Positions 19,693 through 27,498 of a stretch of DNA of 32,339 bases are shown here, in pieces. The translations under genes were made by a program, and so were the position numbers. This DNA comes from a virus. The stretch spans positions 1 to 32,339 of IMG/VR virus record IMGVR_UViG_3300027499_000021; one strand, written 5' to 3'. The first letter of the stretch is position 1. Each line of letters opens with the position of its first letter. Below the pieces are notes generated by a model. It was given only the letters and a program-made list of their open reading frames with translations, was not told the DNA's origin and did no database searches.

Positions 19693-20192
19693 TTCTTAGC
19701 CCAGCCCCTAGAGCCGAACCAGAATCCAATGATGCCGCCCAGCATGGCCATCTCGTCGCTTGAGAAGATAAGCTCGGCCACCTTCTCAACGTCGCCTACC
19801 GAAGCCACTAGGTGCGGCATGGTAAAGATGTTCCAAGCCAGCCATGCGTTGATTGCCACCAGCTCAAGCACAAAGATATAGGTCACGGTCGGTCGTACCG
19901 TGCCAACGTAGTTGACCACCCAAGTAGACGCACGCTCCATTACCTTCTTGTCATGGTCGAGAGCTGCGTTTTGCATCTGTGCCTCAGTCTGCATGGCAAT
20001 CTGGTCAGTCCGGATTTCCTCTACCTTTTGCTGTGCAATAAAGCCACGCTCTGCCAAGGCCAGCTCACGCTCAGTCTGAATCTGGGCTAGCTTTAACTCT
20101 TGCTCTTTGTCAGATTTATCTTGGAAAAAATCTAAGACACGAGGCAGGCCGGAGATAAGTAAGCCGCCGAGGGTAGAGATAAGAGATAGCAT
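19689..20192 (-). CDS. Holin, 3TM type (GTA_holin_3TM-like)
   Basis: 167 residues from ATG 20192, with AAAGGA upstream; the longer start at 20252 is unlikely. A short hydrophobic N-terminus (MLSLISTLGGLLISGLPRVL) is followed by a long charged helix (about 25-90). Next comes a membrane segment with VRPTVTYIFVLELVAINAWL. The end MAMLGGIIGFWFGSRGWAKK is the family hallmark. Next to the lysozyme, it is the membrane pore former that releases the endolysin. The start overlaps the preceding stop (TAATG). Confidence 0.85.
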   Translation of the reverse strand: MLSLISTLGGLLISGLPRVLDFFQDKSDKEQELKLAQIQTERELALAERGFIAQQKVEEIRTDQIAMQTEAQMQNAALDHDKKVMERASTWVVNYVGTVRPTVTYIFVLELVAINAWLAWNIFTMPHLVASVGDVEKVAELIFSSDEMAMLGGIIGFWFGSRGWAKK

Positions 20193-20641
20193 TACAGGTG
20201 TCCTTTGAAAATGTAATAAGTTGTAACAATAATTAGGGAAGCTATGAAGCACATGACCTTGAGCTCTCGCAGCTTCTTTAGGTCACGGCCCATCTCGTCA
20301 CGGCCATCCTTGACTTCTTTCATCTGCCGTTCTTTGATTGCCTGAATATCTTTCCACTCGTACTCTGCTTTGTCCTTGCCGTAACGTTCGACAAGCTGCT
20401 GGAACAGGTCGTCCTCTGCTTCCTTAATCTCTTTCAATCTGCGCCACTCCGCAAAGGCTGTAAGGATTGTGGTATCACCTTTGACTACACGCTGCTTCTT
20501 TTGAAACTGTTGCTTAGCCTGAAGCTCGGCAACGCCCAGCTTCTGAATGTCAGTAACAACCGACTCAATCTCTTTGCCAGCAGCAATTGCACTCTTGATG
20601 CTCTGCGCTGCGCCCTTAGCCGATGATACTAAGTCACTCAT
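20192..20641 (-). CDS. Coiled-coil protein with C-terminal membrane anchor
   Basis: 149 residues from ATG 20641 (AAAGGG upstream); a longer frame to 20722 overlaps the metallophosphatase. Helical throughout: AAQSIKSAIAAGKEIESVVT, then a coiled coil with KEIKEAEDDLFQQLVERYGK. One membrane segment lies at the end (VMCFIASLIIVTTYYIFKGH). The topology, bulk in the cytosol and anchor at the C-terminus, is opposite to an i-spanin. It may regulate the holin directly downstream. The family is common beside 3TM holins but has no named function I know. Confidence 0.6.
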   Translation of the reverse strand: MSDLVSSAKGAAQSIKSAIAAGKEIESVVTDIQKLGVAELQAKQQFQKKQRVVKGDTTILTAFAEWRRLKEIKEAEDDLFQQLVERYGKDKAEYEWKDIQAIKERQMKEVKDGRDEMGRDLKKLRELKVMCFIASLIIVTTYYIFKGHL

Positions 20642-20642
20642 G

Positions 20643-21584
20643 TCAAACCCTTTGGCCCCTGAAGTAGGCAACGCCATCAAGCACTTCGCACAACTCTGGC
20701 GGAAGCAACTTGCCGTTCTCAAATGTGAGCACTACAAACCCAGAGCACCAATTGACTGGGTTCATCTCGGTGTAGGTAAACTGATCCCCGTATGGTTCGG
20801 CCAGCGTCCCGGCGTCTACCCCCCAGCGACGGCCATCGTAATCTGAAAAGGGGGTCGTTTTGAGCTGATGTAGATGCCCGGTGATAATACTGCGCCCAGA
20901 TTTCAAGGCATTGTTCCACGTACTATGCACGCCGTTATGATAGCGATGCTTGATAACAACAGAGTCGTTAATGTCTATACGCCATCCGGTATGCCATCCC
21001 GGGAAGTATGCAAACAAATCGCTAAACTCTGATAGTTCCGGTGCGTTCTGGGCGATGTAGTTAAAGAGGCGCACGTCATGGTTGCCATACGTCCACAGTT
21101 TAGTAGCGTTCTTAGATGCGTTAGCAATCTCATGCAGCCGGTCTTGGCAGGCTTCGATTTCCTGCTTTGGTGTTGGCGGGTTAGTCTTCATCAAAGCGGC
21201 ATGGCGGCTAATCCTAGCCCCATCAAAGACATCACCATTAAGCACAATAGTCTTAGGCTTAAACTCAGTCAGCAATTTGACAAATGCTTTGTGGGCTACG
21301 GTTGATTCTTCTGGCCAGTAATGGCAATCGCTGGCGATGAATACATGGCCATTGTCTACCTTGTGTTCTATAACCCTGCGGTTCTCTGGTATGAATGTAT
21401 TGCGTTGGCTATCTTGTGGTGCTAAGTACGCTGGTAGAGAGATGCCATACTGCATTTGAATCTTGGCCTTGCGTTGGGCTAGAGCCCGGACAGACAGACC
21501 AACGTGCTCGGCAGCAATCTTCGTACTGCCAAACCTTTTCATCGAACTAATGATTTCTTCGTCAGATACTTTTTTTAGCGCCAC
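20643..21584 (-). CDS. Calcineurin-like metallophosphoesterase with N-terminal HTH
   Basis: 313 residues from a GTG at 21584 with GGGGAAAAGTC ahead; longer starts lie deep in the upstream gene. Residues 7-40 (SDEEIISSMKRFGSTKIAAE then HVGLSVRALAQRKAKI) form a helix-turn-helix. The phosphatase motifs follow in order: ASDCHYW (D86, H88), LNGDVFD (D118), YGNHD (N168, H169), ITGHLHQ (H237, H239) and GVDAGTLAE. All metal ligands are present. The substrate (nucleotide, RNA, DNA end or phosphoprotein) cannot be told. It is encoded between the Ntn hydrolase and holin genes. Confidence 0.85.
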   Translation of the reverse strand: MALKKVSDEEIISSMKRFGSTKIAAEHVGLSVRALAQRKAKIQMQYGISLPAYLAPQDSQRNTFIPENRRVIEHKVDNGHVFIASDCHYWPEESTVAHKAFVKLLTEFKPKTIVLNGDVFDGARISRHAALMKTNPPTPKQEIEACQDRLHEIANASKNATKLWTYGNHDVRLFNYIAQNAPELSEFSDLFAYFPGWHTGWRIDINDSVVIKHRYHNGVHSTWNNALKSGRSIITGHLHQLKTTPFSDYDGRRWGVDAGTLAEPYGDQFTYTEMNPVNWCSGFVVLTFENGKLLPPELCEVLDGVAYFRGQRV

Positions 21585-22005
21585 GACTTTTCCCCGTAAG
21601 TTTAACTTCGTCGATGGGCTCATGGGAACTTGTGTCATACATACAAGAAATAGCGACCGCCTCACGGGGAGATGCCCCCATATGCATTGCCGCTATTGCA
21701 AAGTTAGCACCAGTACCTATGGCCCAAAAGTCGTTCTTAATTCTGGCAGGTATGATGGTACTTTCGTAAATATAAATGCCATCATGTCTGAGCTCAAGAA
21801 CGGTCACGTCAATATCAGAATCTAAATCACCACCTGATTCCATTGCCTGATAAAACTTTAGAATCTTATCCCAGTCGCCGCAAGCACCATAGACGCAATC
21901 CTTGCCACGTCGTAGCTTCTCAACTAGGTAGAAAGAATCGTCGCCGCTAACCATACTATCTGCGGCGATTTCTCCCGTAGAAAATTTTGCAGCTACTGTG
22001 GTCAC
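21562..22005 (-). CDS. Proteasome/HslV-like Ntn hydrolase
   Basis: 147 residues, GTG start overlapping the previous stop (GTGA). MTTVAAKFSTGEIAADSMVS opens like HslV (TTI..., D17). The next motif VEKLRRGKDCVYGACGDWD corresponds to HslV K33 and GFAGG. Counting T1 after Met removal, D15 and K29 match the HslV triad T1/D17/K33. The later AIGTGANFAIAAMHMGASPR and EAVAISCMYD are family hallmarks. A processed N-terminal Thr peptidase is therefore likely, though no HslU-like ATPase is visible in the window. It might process a virion or lysis protein. Confidence 0.75.
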   Translation of the reverse strand: MTTVAAKFSTGEIAADSMVSGDDSFYLVEKLRRGKDCVYGACGDWDKILKFYQAMESGGDLDSDIDVTVLELRHDGIYIYESTIIPARIKNDFWAIGTGANFAIAAMHMGASPREAVAISCMYDTSSHEPIDEVKLTGKSRGAKKSI

Positions 22006-22163
22006 TTAAGCACTAGGCTTAGCAGTAAAACAATTATGAACCCAGCAGAGCCAATCAGGATTTGCTCTAGGCGTTTCAGTCTTGCGTTTATCCCAAGATA
22101 GCGTTCAGCACAAACGGCTTCGTGGGTGTCAAGTTGGCCTTTGACCTCTACGATTGTAGCCAT
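22002..22163 (-). CDS. Small coiled-coil plus TM protein (XhlA-like)
   Basis: 53 residues from ATG 22163, which overlaps the previous stop (TAATG); a longer start at 22250 is rejected. A helical part MATIVEVKGQLDTHEAVCAE, then RLKRLEQIL, leads to one membrane segment GSAGFIIVLLLSLVLK at the end. That layout (short coil plus C-terminal TM) is like the XhlA/hemolysin-type holin partners. Position in the lysis block supports it. The call is by architecture only. Confidence 0.55.
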   Translation of the reverse strand: MATIVEVKGQLDTHEAVCAERYLGINARLKRLEQILIGSAGFIIVLLLSLVLK

Positions 22164-22684
22164 TATGCAGGCCATCCTTGGTTGCCAACTACCGCAATCA
22201 AAGCCTCGACAGTCGTGCAAGCCGCAATCGCCGACTCTAGCCTGTCGCACTCAGCAACGATAGCGGCTCTCTTTGTAGCCACTGCAGCAGGCACATCGAT
22301 GTTCCTCTCAAACTTACGCCATACATACCAATCGGTCTGGGCAAGCATAGAGCCAGCAGTCTGCTTAACCTGTGCAATCCATTGGCTCTTGAGTCCCTTA
22401 GTTACCAGACGCTCTGCTGAGTCCACCATCGCAGGTTGACCATCAACCACGCCCAAGACTTTGACATACATGGGGTTACCATCTTGGTCTACTTCTTCAC
22501 GGTCATTTAAGAGCTTAGGATTGCCTACGCCCCACCAGAATCTTTGGTCATAGTCAGGTGCGTCTGCTACCTCAGTCACGCCTAACTGCTCACGCAGGGC
22601 AGGGTCACGCAGGTGTGGGTAGCGGATACCGTTAACTGTTACTTCAGAATCTATTGAGATTGGGTTGCCATTGAGTTGAAACAT
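22163..22684 (-). CDS. Tail fibre assembly-like protein
   Basis: 173 residues. The C-terminal half reads WIAQVKQTAGSMLAQTDWYV, then RKFERNIDVPAAVATKRAAI, a pattern (K..A...L..TDWYVxRxxE....P..V...R) seen in tail fibre assembly/chaperone-type proteins. The N-terminal NGNPISIDSEVTVNGIRYPH fits a small beta domain. Encoded after the fibre genes, as assembly factors are. An AGGAG site is 6 bases upstream. The homing endonuclease gene now separates it from its fibre. Confidence 0.7.
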   Translation of the reverse strand: MFQLNGNPISIDSEVTVNGIRYPHLRDPALREQLGVTEVADAPDYDQRFWWGVGNPKLLNDREEVDQDGNPMYVKVLGVVDGQPAMVDSAERLVTKGLKSQWIAQVKQTAGSMLAQTDWYVWRKFERNIDVPAAVATKRAAIVAECDRLESAIAACTTVEALIAVVGNQGWPA

Positions 22685-22693
22685 TTGTTACTC

Positions 22694-23326
22694 CTATCGG
22701 GCTAAACTGTACTTTGTTAAATAAGATATTGCATTTCCAAGTAGTTCTTGGTTGTCATAAAACAAACCAAGACCACGATTACATTTGCCACACAGTAATC
22801 CACGAACTTTCCCGCTGTCGTGGCAATGGTCAATGGCGAGTCTTCTTCCCTCAACCTCATCAGAGTTCCCGCAAATAGCGCACTTACCATTTTGGTCGGC
22901 ACACATTTCATCATATTGGGCAAGCGTAATTCCATATTGCCTACGAACACTTCCGTCTCTTTTATCTTCAAACATTTTGTTTGGCGGTTTGTACGCCGAG
23001 CAAGACATTGGATGTGAATTGCGCCTTATCTCACGCTGGTTTTGAACATGGGTTTCTCCGCAATGTTTACAAGATATTTCCCACATCTGATTACGAACCT
23101 TTGATACAACAACGCCGTGGTCATTTTCCATTCCTACAAGATTTGGTCTACGAATACATCCGCAAGACTTAGTGTTGCCTGACCTAAGTGAATTGCCTAA
23201 AACTTCAACTTCATTTCCACACTCGCACACACACCGATAGACAAGGTGAATCCTTTTGGTTCCTATCACCTCTACTGGTGTTAGTCTGCCAAACTGTTTG
23301 CCTATCATTTCAGCCCTTTCGCTCAT
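22694..23326 (-). CDS. HNH homing endonuclease (endonuclease VII type)
   Basis: 210 residues. N-terminal zinc-binding DNA domain: GKQFGRLTPVEVIG, RCVCECGNE and SCGC, then CKHCG near 86-90. Catalytic domain: CAICG (C149, C152), LAIDHCHDSGKVRGLLCGKC (D166, H167, H169, C179, C182), N183, as in phage T4 endonuclease VII-type HNH enzymes. Selfish free-standing homing endonucleases use this two-part layout. The ATG overlaps the fibre stop (TGATG); an internal ATG at 23308 has a better SD (AAAGGG). It interrupts the fibre/assembly pair. Confidence 0.88.
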   Translation of the reverse strand: MSERAEMIGKQFGRLTPVEVIGTKRIHLVYRCVCECGNEVEVLGNSLRSGNTKSCGCIRRPNLVGMENDHGVVVSKVRNQMWEISCKHCGETHVQNQREIRRNSHPMSCSAYKPPNKMFEDKRDGSVRRQYGITLAQYDEMCADQNGKCAICGNSDEVEGRRLAIDHCHDSGKVRGLLCGKCNRGLGLFYDNQELLGNAISYLTKYSLAR

Positions 23327-25764
23327 CAGCGTCCCAAACTATATTTCATGGGCACCTCGGCAAAGGCCATATAAATGTAGGTTCCACTACTTGCGTTTGT
23401 GTCGCTTCCGTTATTTCTTACTTTGAATCCATTTGAAAGTATGTCAAACCACGGGCCTGTGTTATCTGCCAGACTTAAGTTTGCAAACAAAGCATTATTT
23501 GTTGCATTGTATGTGTCTCTTGCCGTGTCTTGTATAACCCAATTGCTTGTTGAGTCAGTACGTTTGGTCATCACATACCTAGGGCGAAAGCCCGTGTACA
23601 CAAACACCCCATCCGTAGAACCATTACCTGTGTAACTTCCAAAGGCGCTATACCCCGCTACTGCGGCGAAGCAGTACATAACATAAGTATAAGAAGCACT
23701 TTGGTTTACAGATATGTCGTTACCAATTGTCACAAGAGTTGAAGAAACTGAACGAACATATTTAGAAGGCGAACCCCCGTTGACTTCTGCTCCGGTTGTA
23801 TTTAGTCCTTCAAAAGCGTAGTTGGCGGTTAGATTTTGATGCCAAACCATCCAGTTTGTTGAGTTGCTTCTGGACTTAATAAAAATCATCGCCGGACTTA
23901 CTCCAAGCCCGTGACCCACCGTAGCGCCACCAGAGCCGTTGCCAGTGTAGGTTGCAATCGAGAACCCGCTAGTCGTATTCGCCCTGACTGTGCTGGTTAT
24001 AGTGCCAGAGGTGTTGGTAGCGTTAGAGCCGCCAGCGTTCCAGTTCCATGCAACATAGGTGTTTGGTGAAGCGTTCCACCTAGAAGCTTTAATGTGGAAG
24101 CCATCAGACTCCCAGTAATCTAATCCGTTTGTTTCTGTTGATTCTGCCCCTGTTGTATTTGAATAAAGTTCTTTTAGCGCACCACGAACAGAGTCAAATA
24201 AAACATTGTTACCTGTTGTGTTCCGTACTTTTAGCCAAGTAAAGTCAGGTTGGAACCCAACACCAGTAATACTTCTGTCTGTGTCATTGCCAGTCCACAA
24301 CACCGCATTAAAGTAATCATTCGCCTGTGTAGTGCTAGTAGCACCGATGGTCGGCGTAGGCAGATTAGTTGTACACAATGCCTTAAAGCCAGAGGGGGCT
24401 GTGTAGGCAAATGCACGTTGACCAAAGTTGAAAGAAAGCGTACCGCTACTAGAATATGGAGAAACGGCTGGCCCGATAGCCCCAACAGTAGGAATAGTTG
24501 CTACTTGTCCTGTTCCAGCCGCAGGGTTTCCTGAGTTATACCAAGTACCGTTTCTACCCGCCCACACTTTTCCGCTTGACGGTTCAAACGCAACCATCAA
24601 AGTTTCTCCAGCACTAACCCCTGTTCCACCAGTGCCTTGATTTGAATTGTTTCTCCAAACAGCCCCTGTCCCAAGTTCAATTCCTACGCTACTTGCCGTA
24701 GCACCAACAAAATTACTAGATGTTGACAAGTTACCATCTAAACTTACACCAACATATGAATATGAATATGTATTAGCAGGACTTACTTCAAAATACCATT
24801 TTTCGCTTGATGGTATAAAAGTTGAAAAGTTGTTGTTTCCTGTGCTATTAGTGCTTCCTAAAACATTTAGGTTTCCATTTGAAAGGGTTGTATTACTTCC
24901 TTTTGCTAGTGGGTTCCATGTTCCATAATTCCCACGCACCTCACCACCAACACCTGTGTCTGTGCCGTATGGCGTAGGTGAATCTACTAAGGAGTCATTG
25001 CCAGCACCAGCGGTCACCGAGAAGTTATTAGGTGTCCAGTTGTTACCGTTGCTTGAGCTGTCCTTGCCTAGCGTTGTGCTGGTCGTGCCAGAGTTGTCTG
25101 CAAACTTTAGGTAGAACCCGTTAGTGCCGTATGTGCCAGAGTAAGCCTTGGGCTTCCATACACCTGTGGCAGAATCAGTTTCGCCGAATGAGGATGGTAT
25201 TAGGGCTTGACCGTCAATGAAATAAATCTCGGCCATATAGCCGCTGAAATAATAGTTGCTTATAGTTTGATTGCCGATATTTACAACAGCACCATTTGAA
25301 TTAAATGGAACTAATGTATAAGAAGAAATAGATTCAAAAGTGGAAAATGATGTAATAAGAGAATTATTAACATAAATTTTTAAAGCAGTTGGGCTATTAT
25401 TTGAATCAGATGGAAGGCTTGTATCGTATGCCCAAATTAAATGATACCAAGCTGAACAATCTCTAAACACCTGAGTTGTAATTTTTGTCCTGTTATCTGG
25501 GCTTGTTGCGGCGTTAAAACATAATTTATTGTTGGTATCAAACCAAACTTCCAAATTTGAATCGCTGATTCCTGCGCCAAATAACCCCGTGTTAATCCCC
25601 AAACCACTTCTTTTAACCCACATAGACATAGTCCATTTTTCTTGATTTGTGGGCGTTCCAAATGTTCGAGTTAATCTTGCACTATCCGCAGAGTTAAACC
25701 GCAGACTGCGCTCTATCTGATAGCCGCCAAGCGCAGAACCAAATCCTACTGGTAAGACGCTCAA
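23326..25764 (-). CDS. Receptor-binding tail protein with LamG- and SPRY-like domains
   Basis: 812 residues with a TTG start supported by AGGAG 7 bases upstream. Residues about 10-220 look like a LamG/concanavalin-fold sugar-binding domain (RSLRFNSADSARLTRTFGTP, WTMSMWVKRSGLG, GYMAEIYFIDGQAL). Around 310-460 a SPRY-like part follows (KWYFEVSPANTYSYSYVGVS, GRNGTWYNSG, LSFNFGQRAFAY). From about 500 there is a C-terminal domain (FQPDFTWLKVRNTTGNNVLF, LDYWESDGFHIKASRWN) like the DUF7483 family. It is Ser/Thr/Asn/Gly-rich. It probably binds the host surface glycan. The 5' part of the gene is unusually AT-rich. Confidence 0.8.
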   Translation of the reverse strand: MSVLPVGFGSALGGYQIERSLRFNSADSARLTRTFGTPTNQEKWTMSMWVKRSGLGINTGLFGAGISDSNLEVWFDTNNKLCFNAATSPDNRTKITTQVFRDCSAWYHLIWAYDTSLPSDSNNSPTALKIYVNNSLITSFSTFESISSYTLVPFNSNGAVVNIGNQTISNYYFSGYMAEIYFIDGQALIPSSFGETDSATGVWKPKAYSGTYGTNGFYLKFADNSGTTSTTLGKDSSSNGNNWTPNNFSVTAGAGNDSLVDSPTPYGTDTGVGGEVRGNYGTWNPLAKGSNTTLSNGNLNVLGSTNSTGNNNFSTFIPSSEKWYFEVSPANTYSYSYVGVSLDGNLSTSSNFVGATASSVGIELGTGAVWRNNSNQGTGGTGVSAGETLMVAFEPSSGKVWAGRNGTWYNSGNPAAGTGQVATIPTVGAIGPAVSPYSSSGTLSFNFGQRAFAYTAPSGFKALCTTNLPTPTIGATSTTQANDYFNAVLWTGNDTDRSITGVGFQPDFTWLKVRNTTGNNVLFDSVRGALKELYSNTTGAESTETNGLDYWESDGFHIKASRWNASPNTYVAWNWNAGGSNATNTSGTITSTVRANTTSGFSIATYTGNGSGGATVGHGLGVSPAMIFIKSRSNSTNWMVWHQNLTANYAFEGLNTTGAEVNGGSPSKYVRSVSSTLVTIGNDISVNQSASYTYVMYCFAAVAGYSAFGSYTGNGSTDGVFVYTGFRPRYVMTKRTDSTSNWVIQDTARDTYNATNNALFANLSLADNTGPWFDILSNGFKVRNNGSDTNASSGTYIYMAFAEVPMKYSLGR

Positions 25765-27485
25765 GCTAGTGCTCCTGAGTTGACTACATAGGTATTCGTA
25801 CCGTTAGTCCAGTACGACAGCAAATACGTCCCGGTTGCAGATATTGTGGTTAGCGATCCAGACACCACCTTGGTATTGGCGTGAGCTGACACGGTGTAGT
25901 TGCTACCGTTGACCAGCAGAATGAATCCACTCTGTCCTGCGGTCATATTGGTAAATGTCAGGGTAAATGAACCAGTAGGTGTGCAAGCAAAGTTGTTTGT
26001 CACCGACAGGTCAAAGGAGCCGTCATTGTCAGTCGTAACCGTGCCACGTTGAGATGCTGTAAATGTTTGGGCTACGTCAGTCTTGGCTGTATCTGCGTCA
26101 TAGGCTTGTACGTCAGTACCAATTGTCAGGCCAAGAGAAGTCTTGAGCGTGGCCCCAGACTCAACAACAAAGTTGCTACCGTTGCCAATGACTACTCCAT
26201 TGTCTGTCGGGGTTAGGCCAGCAATGTCTGCCAGTTGCGCATCATAGGCTTGAACCGATGTTCCAATGTTAGATGCCATCAGGACATTGCTGCCCTCGAC
26301 TGCAATCACTCCAGCAGAAACACGGGTGACAGTTGTGTCAGATGCGTTGCCTACGTTGACCGCTGTAAACTGTGGGCTGTCTCCAGTACCTAGGCCAATG
26401 TTTGTTCTGGCCGTGCTAGCCGTTGCCGTCAGTTCGGACAGGTTGTTGGCCGTTGATAAGAACCCACCACCAGACACATAAGCAATCACCCATGCCGAGC
26501 CGGTGTAGACCTTCATACCCGGCAGGACGGTGTTGAAGTACAGAGCCCCAGCTATCAGCGCATTGCCGTCATTATCTAGGGACGGATCAGAGGACTTAGC
26601 CCCAAGGTAGCGGTCATCGAAGTTGTCATACGCAGTCAAGGTCTGAGCTAATGCCGAGGCAGCAGAAGCTGCGTCTGCGGCGGCGGCAGATGCGCTAGTC
26701 GAGGCATTGCTTGCCGAGGTGCTGGCAGCAGTCGCATAGTTGCTTGCGTTTGTTGCCTGCGTTGATGCGGTAGAGGCAGAGCTTGAGGCTGCTGATGCGC
26801 TCGCAGCTGCGGCCGTGGCAGATGAGCTAGCTGCGGCTGCGTCAACCAGTAATGCCCATTTGCCAATATCTGCATTGCTTGAAAGCGGCAGGGAACCAGA
26901 AGATGTGTGCGGAGTAAGAACCTGATAGATGTTATCGTTGGTCGTATCCTTGGCAATGTCACGCTGGTTGTAAGCCGTACCAGAGGCCCAATTACCACGG
27001 TTAGTTCCGATGTAGTCCACCGCAGCAGGGTTGCCGTTGGAGTCAAATGACAGCACCTTGCCTGCCCGTGAGGTCGCCCGTGGCAGGGTCATACTGATGT
27101 TTGTTGGGTCAGTCTGAGGCGCTTTTAGAGCCCGGTCTACGGCCTCAGCATTTTGCTGGGCGAAGATGGTAAGGCTGTCTAGCTCATCGTTCAGGGTTGT
27201 AGCGAACAAGTCGCCACCAGTTGTGAAGTCTGAGGTACGCTGGATTGCCCGGTCGCCAACAATGGCAATCTGGGTAGCGCCGGTAGGTGTAGCCGTCAGG
27301 GTTACATAACCAGTACCGTTGGTGTTAATCGTTACGGTATAGTCAGTAGTCAGGGTAAGAAGGGTATCGTCCCTGTATACCGAAATGTCGGTAGCGGCAA
27401 GGATTTCAAAGGTAAAAGAATATGGCCCCGTGCCAGAGGCGGCGAGCACTACCCGGCGGGTAACATTTGAAATTGGGACAGACAT
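25761..27485 (-). CDS. Tail fibre with T7 gp17-like N-terminus
   Basis: 574 residues. Residues 1-150 look like the T7 fibre N-terminal attachment domain (VVLAASGTGPYSFTFEILAA, DLFATTLNDELDSLTIFAQQ, LKAPQTDPTN). The middle (about 215-280) is a long Ala/Ser repeat run that forms trimeric coiled coil. Two short fibre repeats follow (FLSTANNLSELTATASTART NIGLG-type and DAQLADIAGL / TDVAQTF). The C-terminus is a beta-rich tip. It anchors to the tail; the next gene probably carries the receptor-binding part. An AAGGA site precedes the ATG. Confidence 0.88.
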   Translation of the reverse strand: MSVPISNVTRRVVLAASGTGPYSFTFEILAATDISVYRDDTLLTLTTDYTVTINTNGTGYVTLTATPTGATQIAIVGDRAIQRTSDFTTGGDLFATTLNDELDSLTIFAQQNAEAVDRALKAPQTDPTNISMTLPRATSRAGKVLSFDSNGNPAAVDYIGTNRGNWASGTAYNQRDIAKDTTNDNIYQVLTPHTSSGSLPLSSNADIGKWALLVDAAAASSSATAAAASASAASSSASTASTQATNASNYATAASTSASNASTSASAAAADAASAASALAQTLTAYDNFDDRYLGAKSSDPSLDNDGNALIAGALYFNTVLPGMKVYTGSAWVIAYVSGGGFLSTANNLSELTATASTARTNIGLGTGDSPQFTAVNVGNASDTTVTRVSAGVIAVEGSNVLMASNIGTSVQAYDAQLADIAGLTPTDNGVVIGNGSNFVVESGATLKTSLGLTIGTDVQAYDADTAKTDVAQTFTASQRGTVTTDNDGSFDLSVTNNFACTPTGSFTLTFTNMTAGQSGFILLVNGSNYTVSAHANTKVVSGSLTTISATGTYLLSYWTNGTNTYVVNSGALA

Positions 27486-27498
27486 GACTTATTCCTTC

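Noticed and set aside
26648-27046. 132-residue frame inside the tail fibre gene
   Set aside because: Pro/Gln/Thr-rich product of the Ala/Ser coiled-coil repeat read in another frame.
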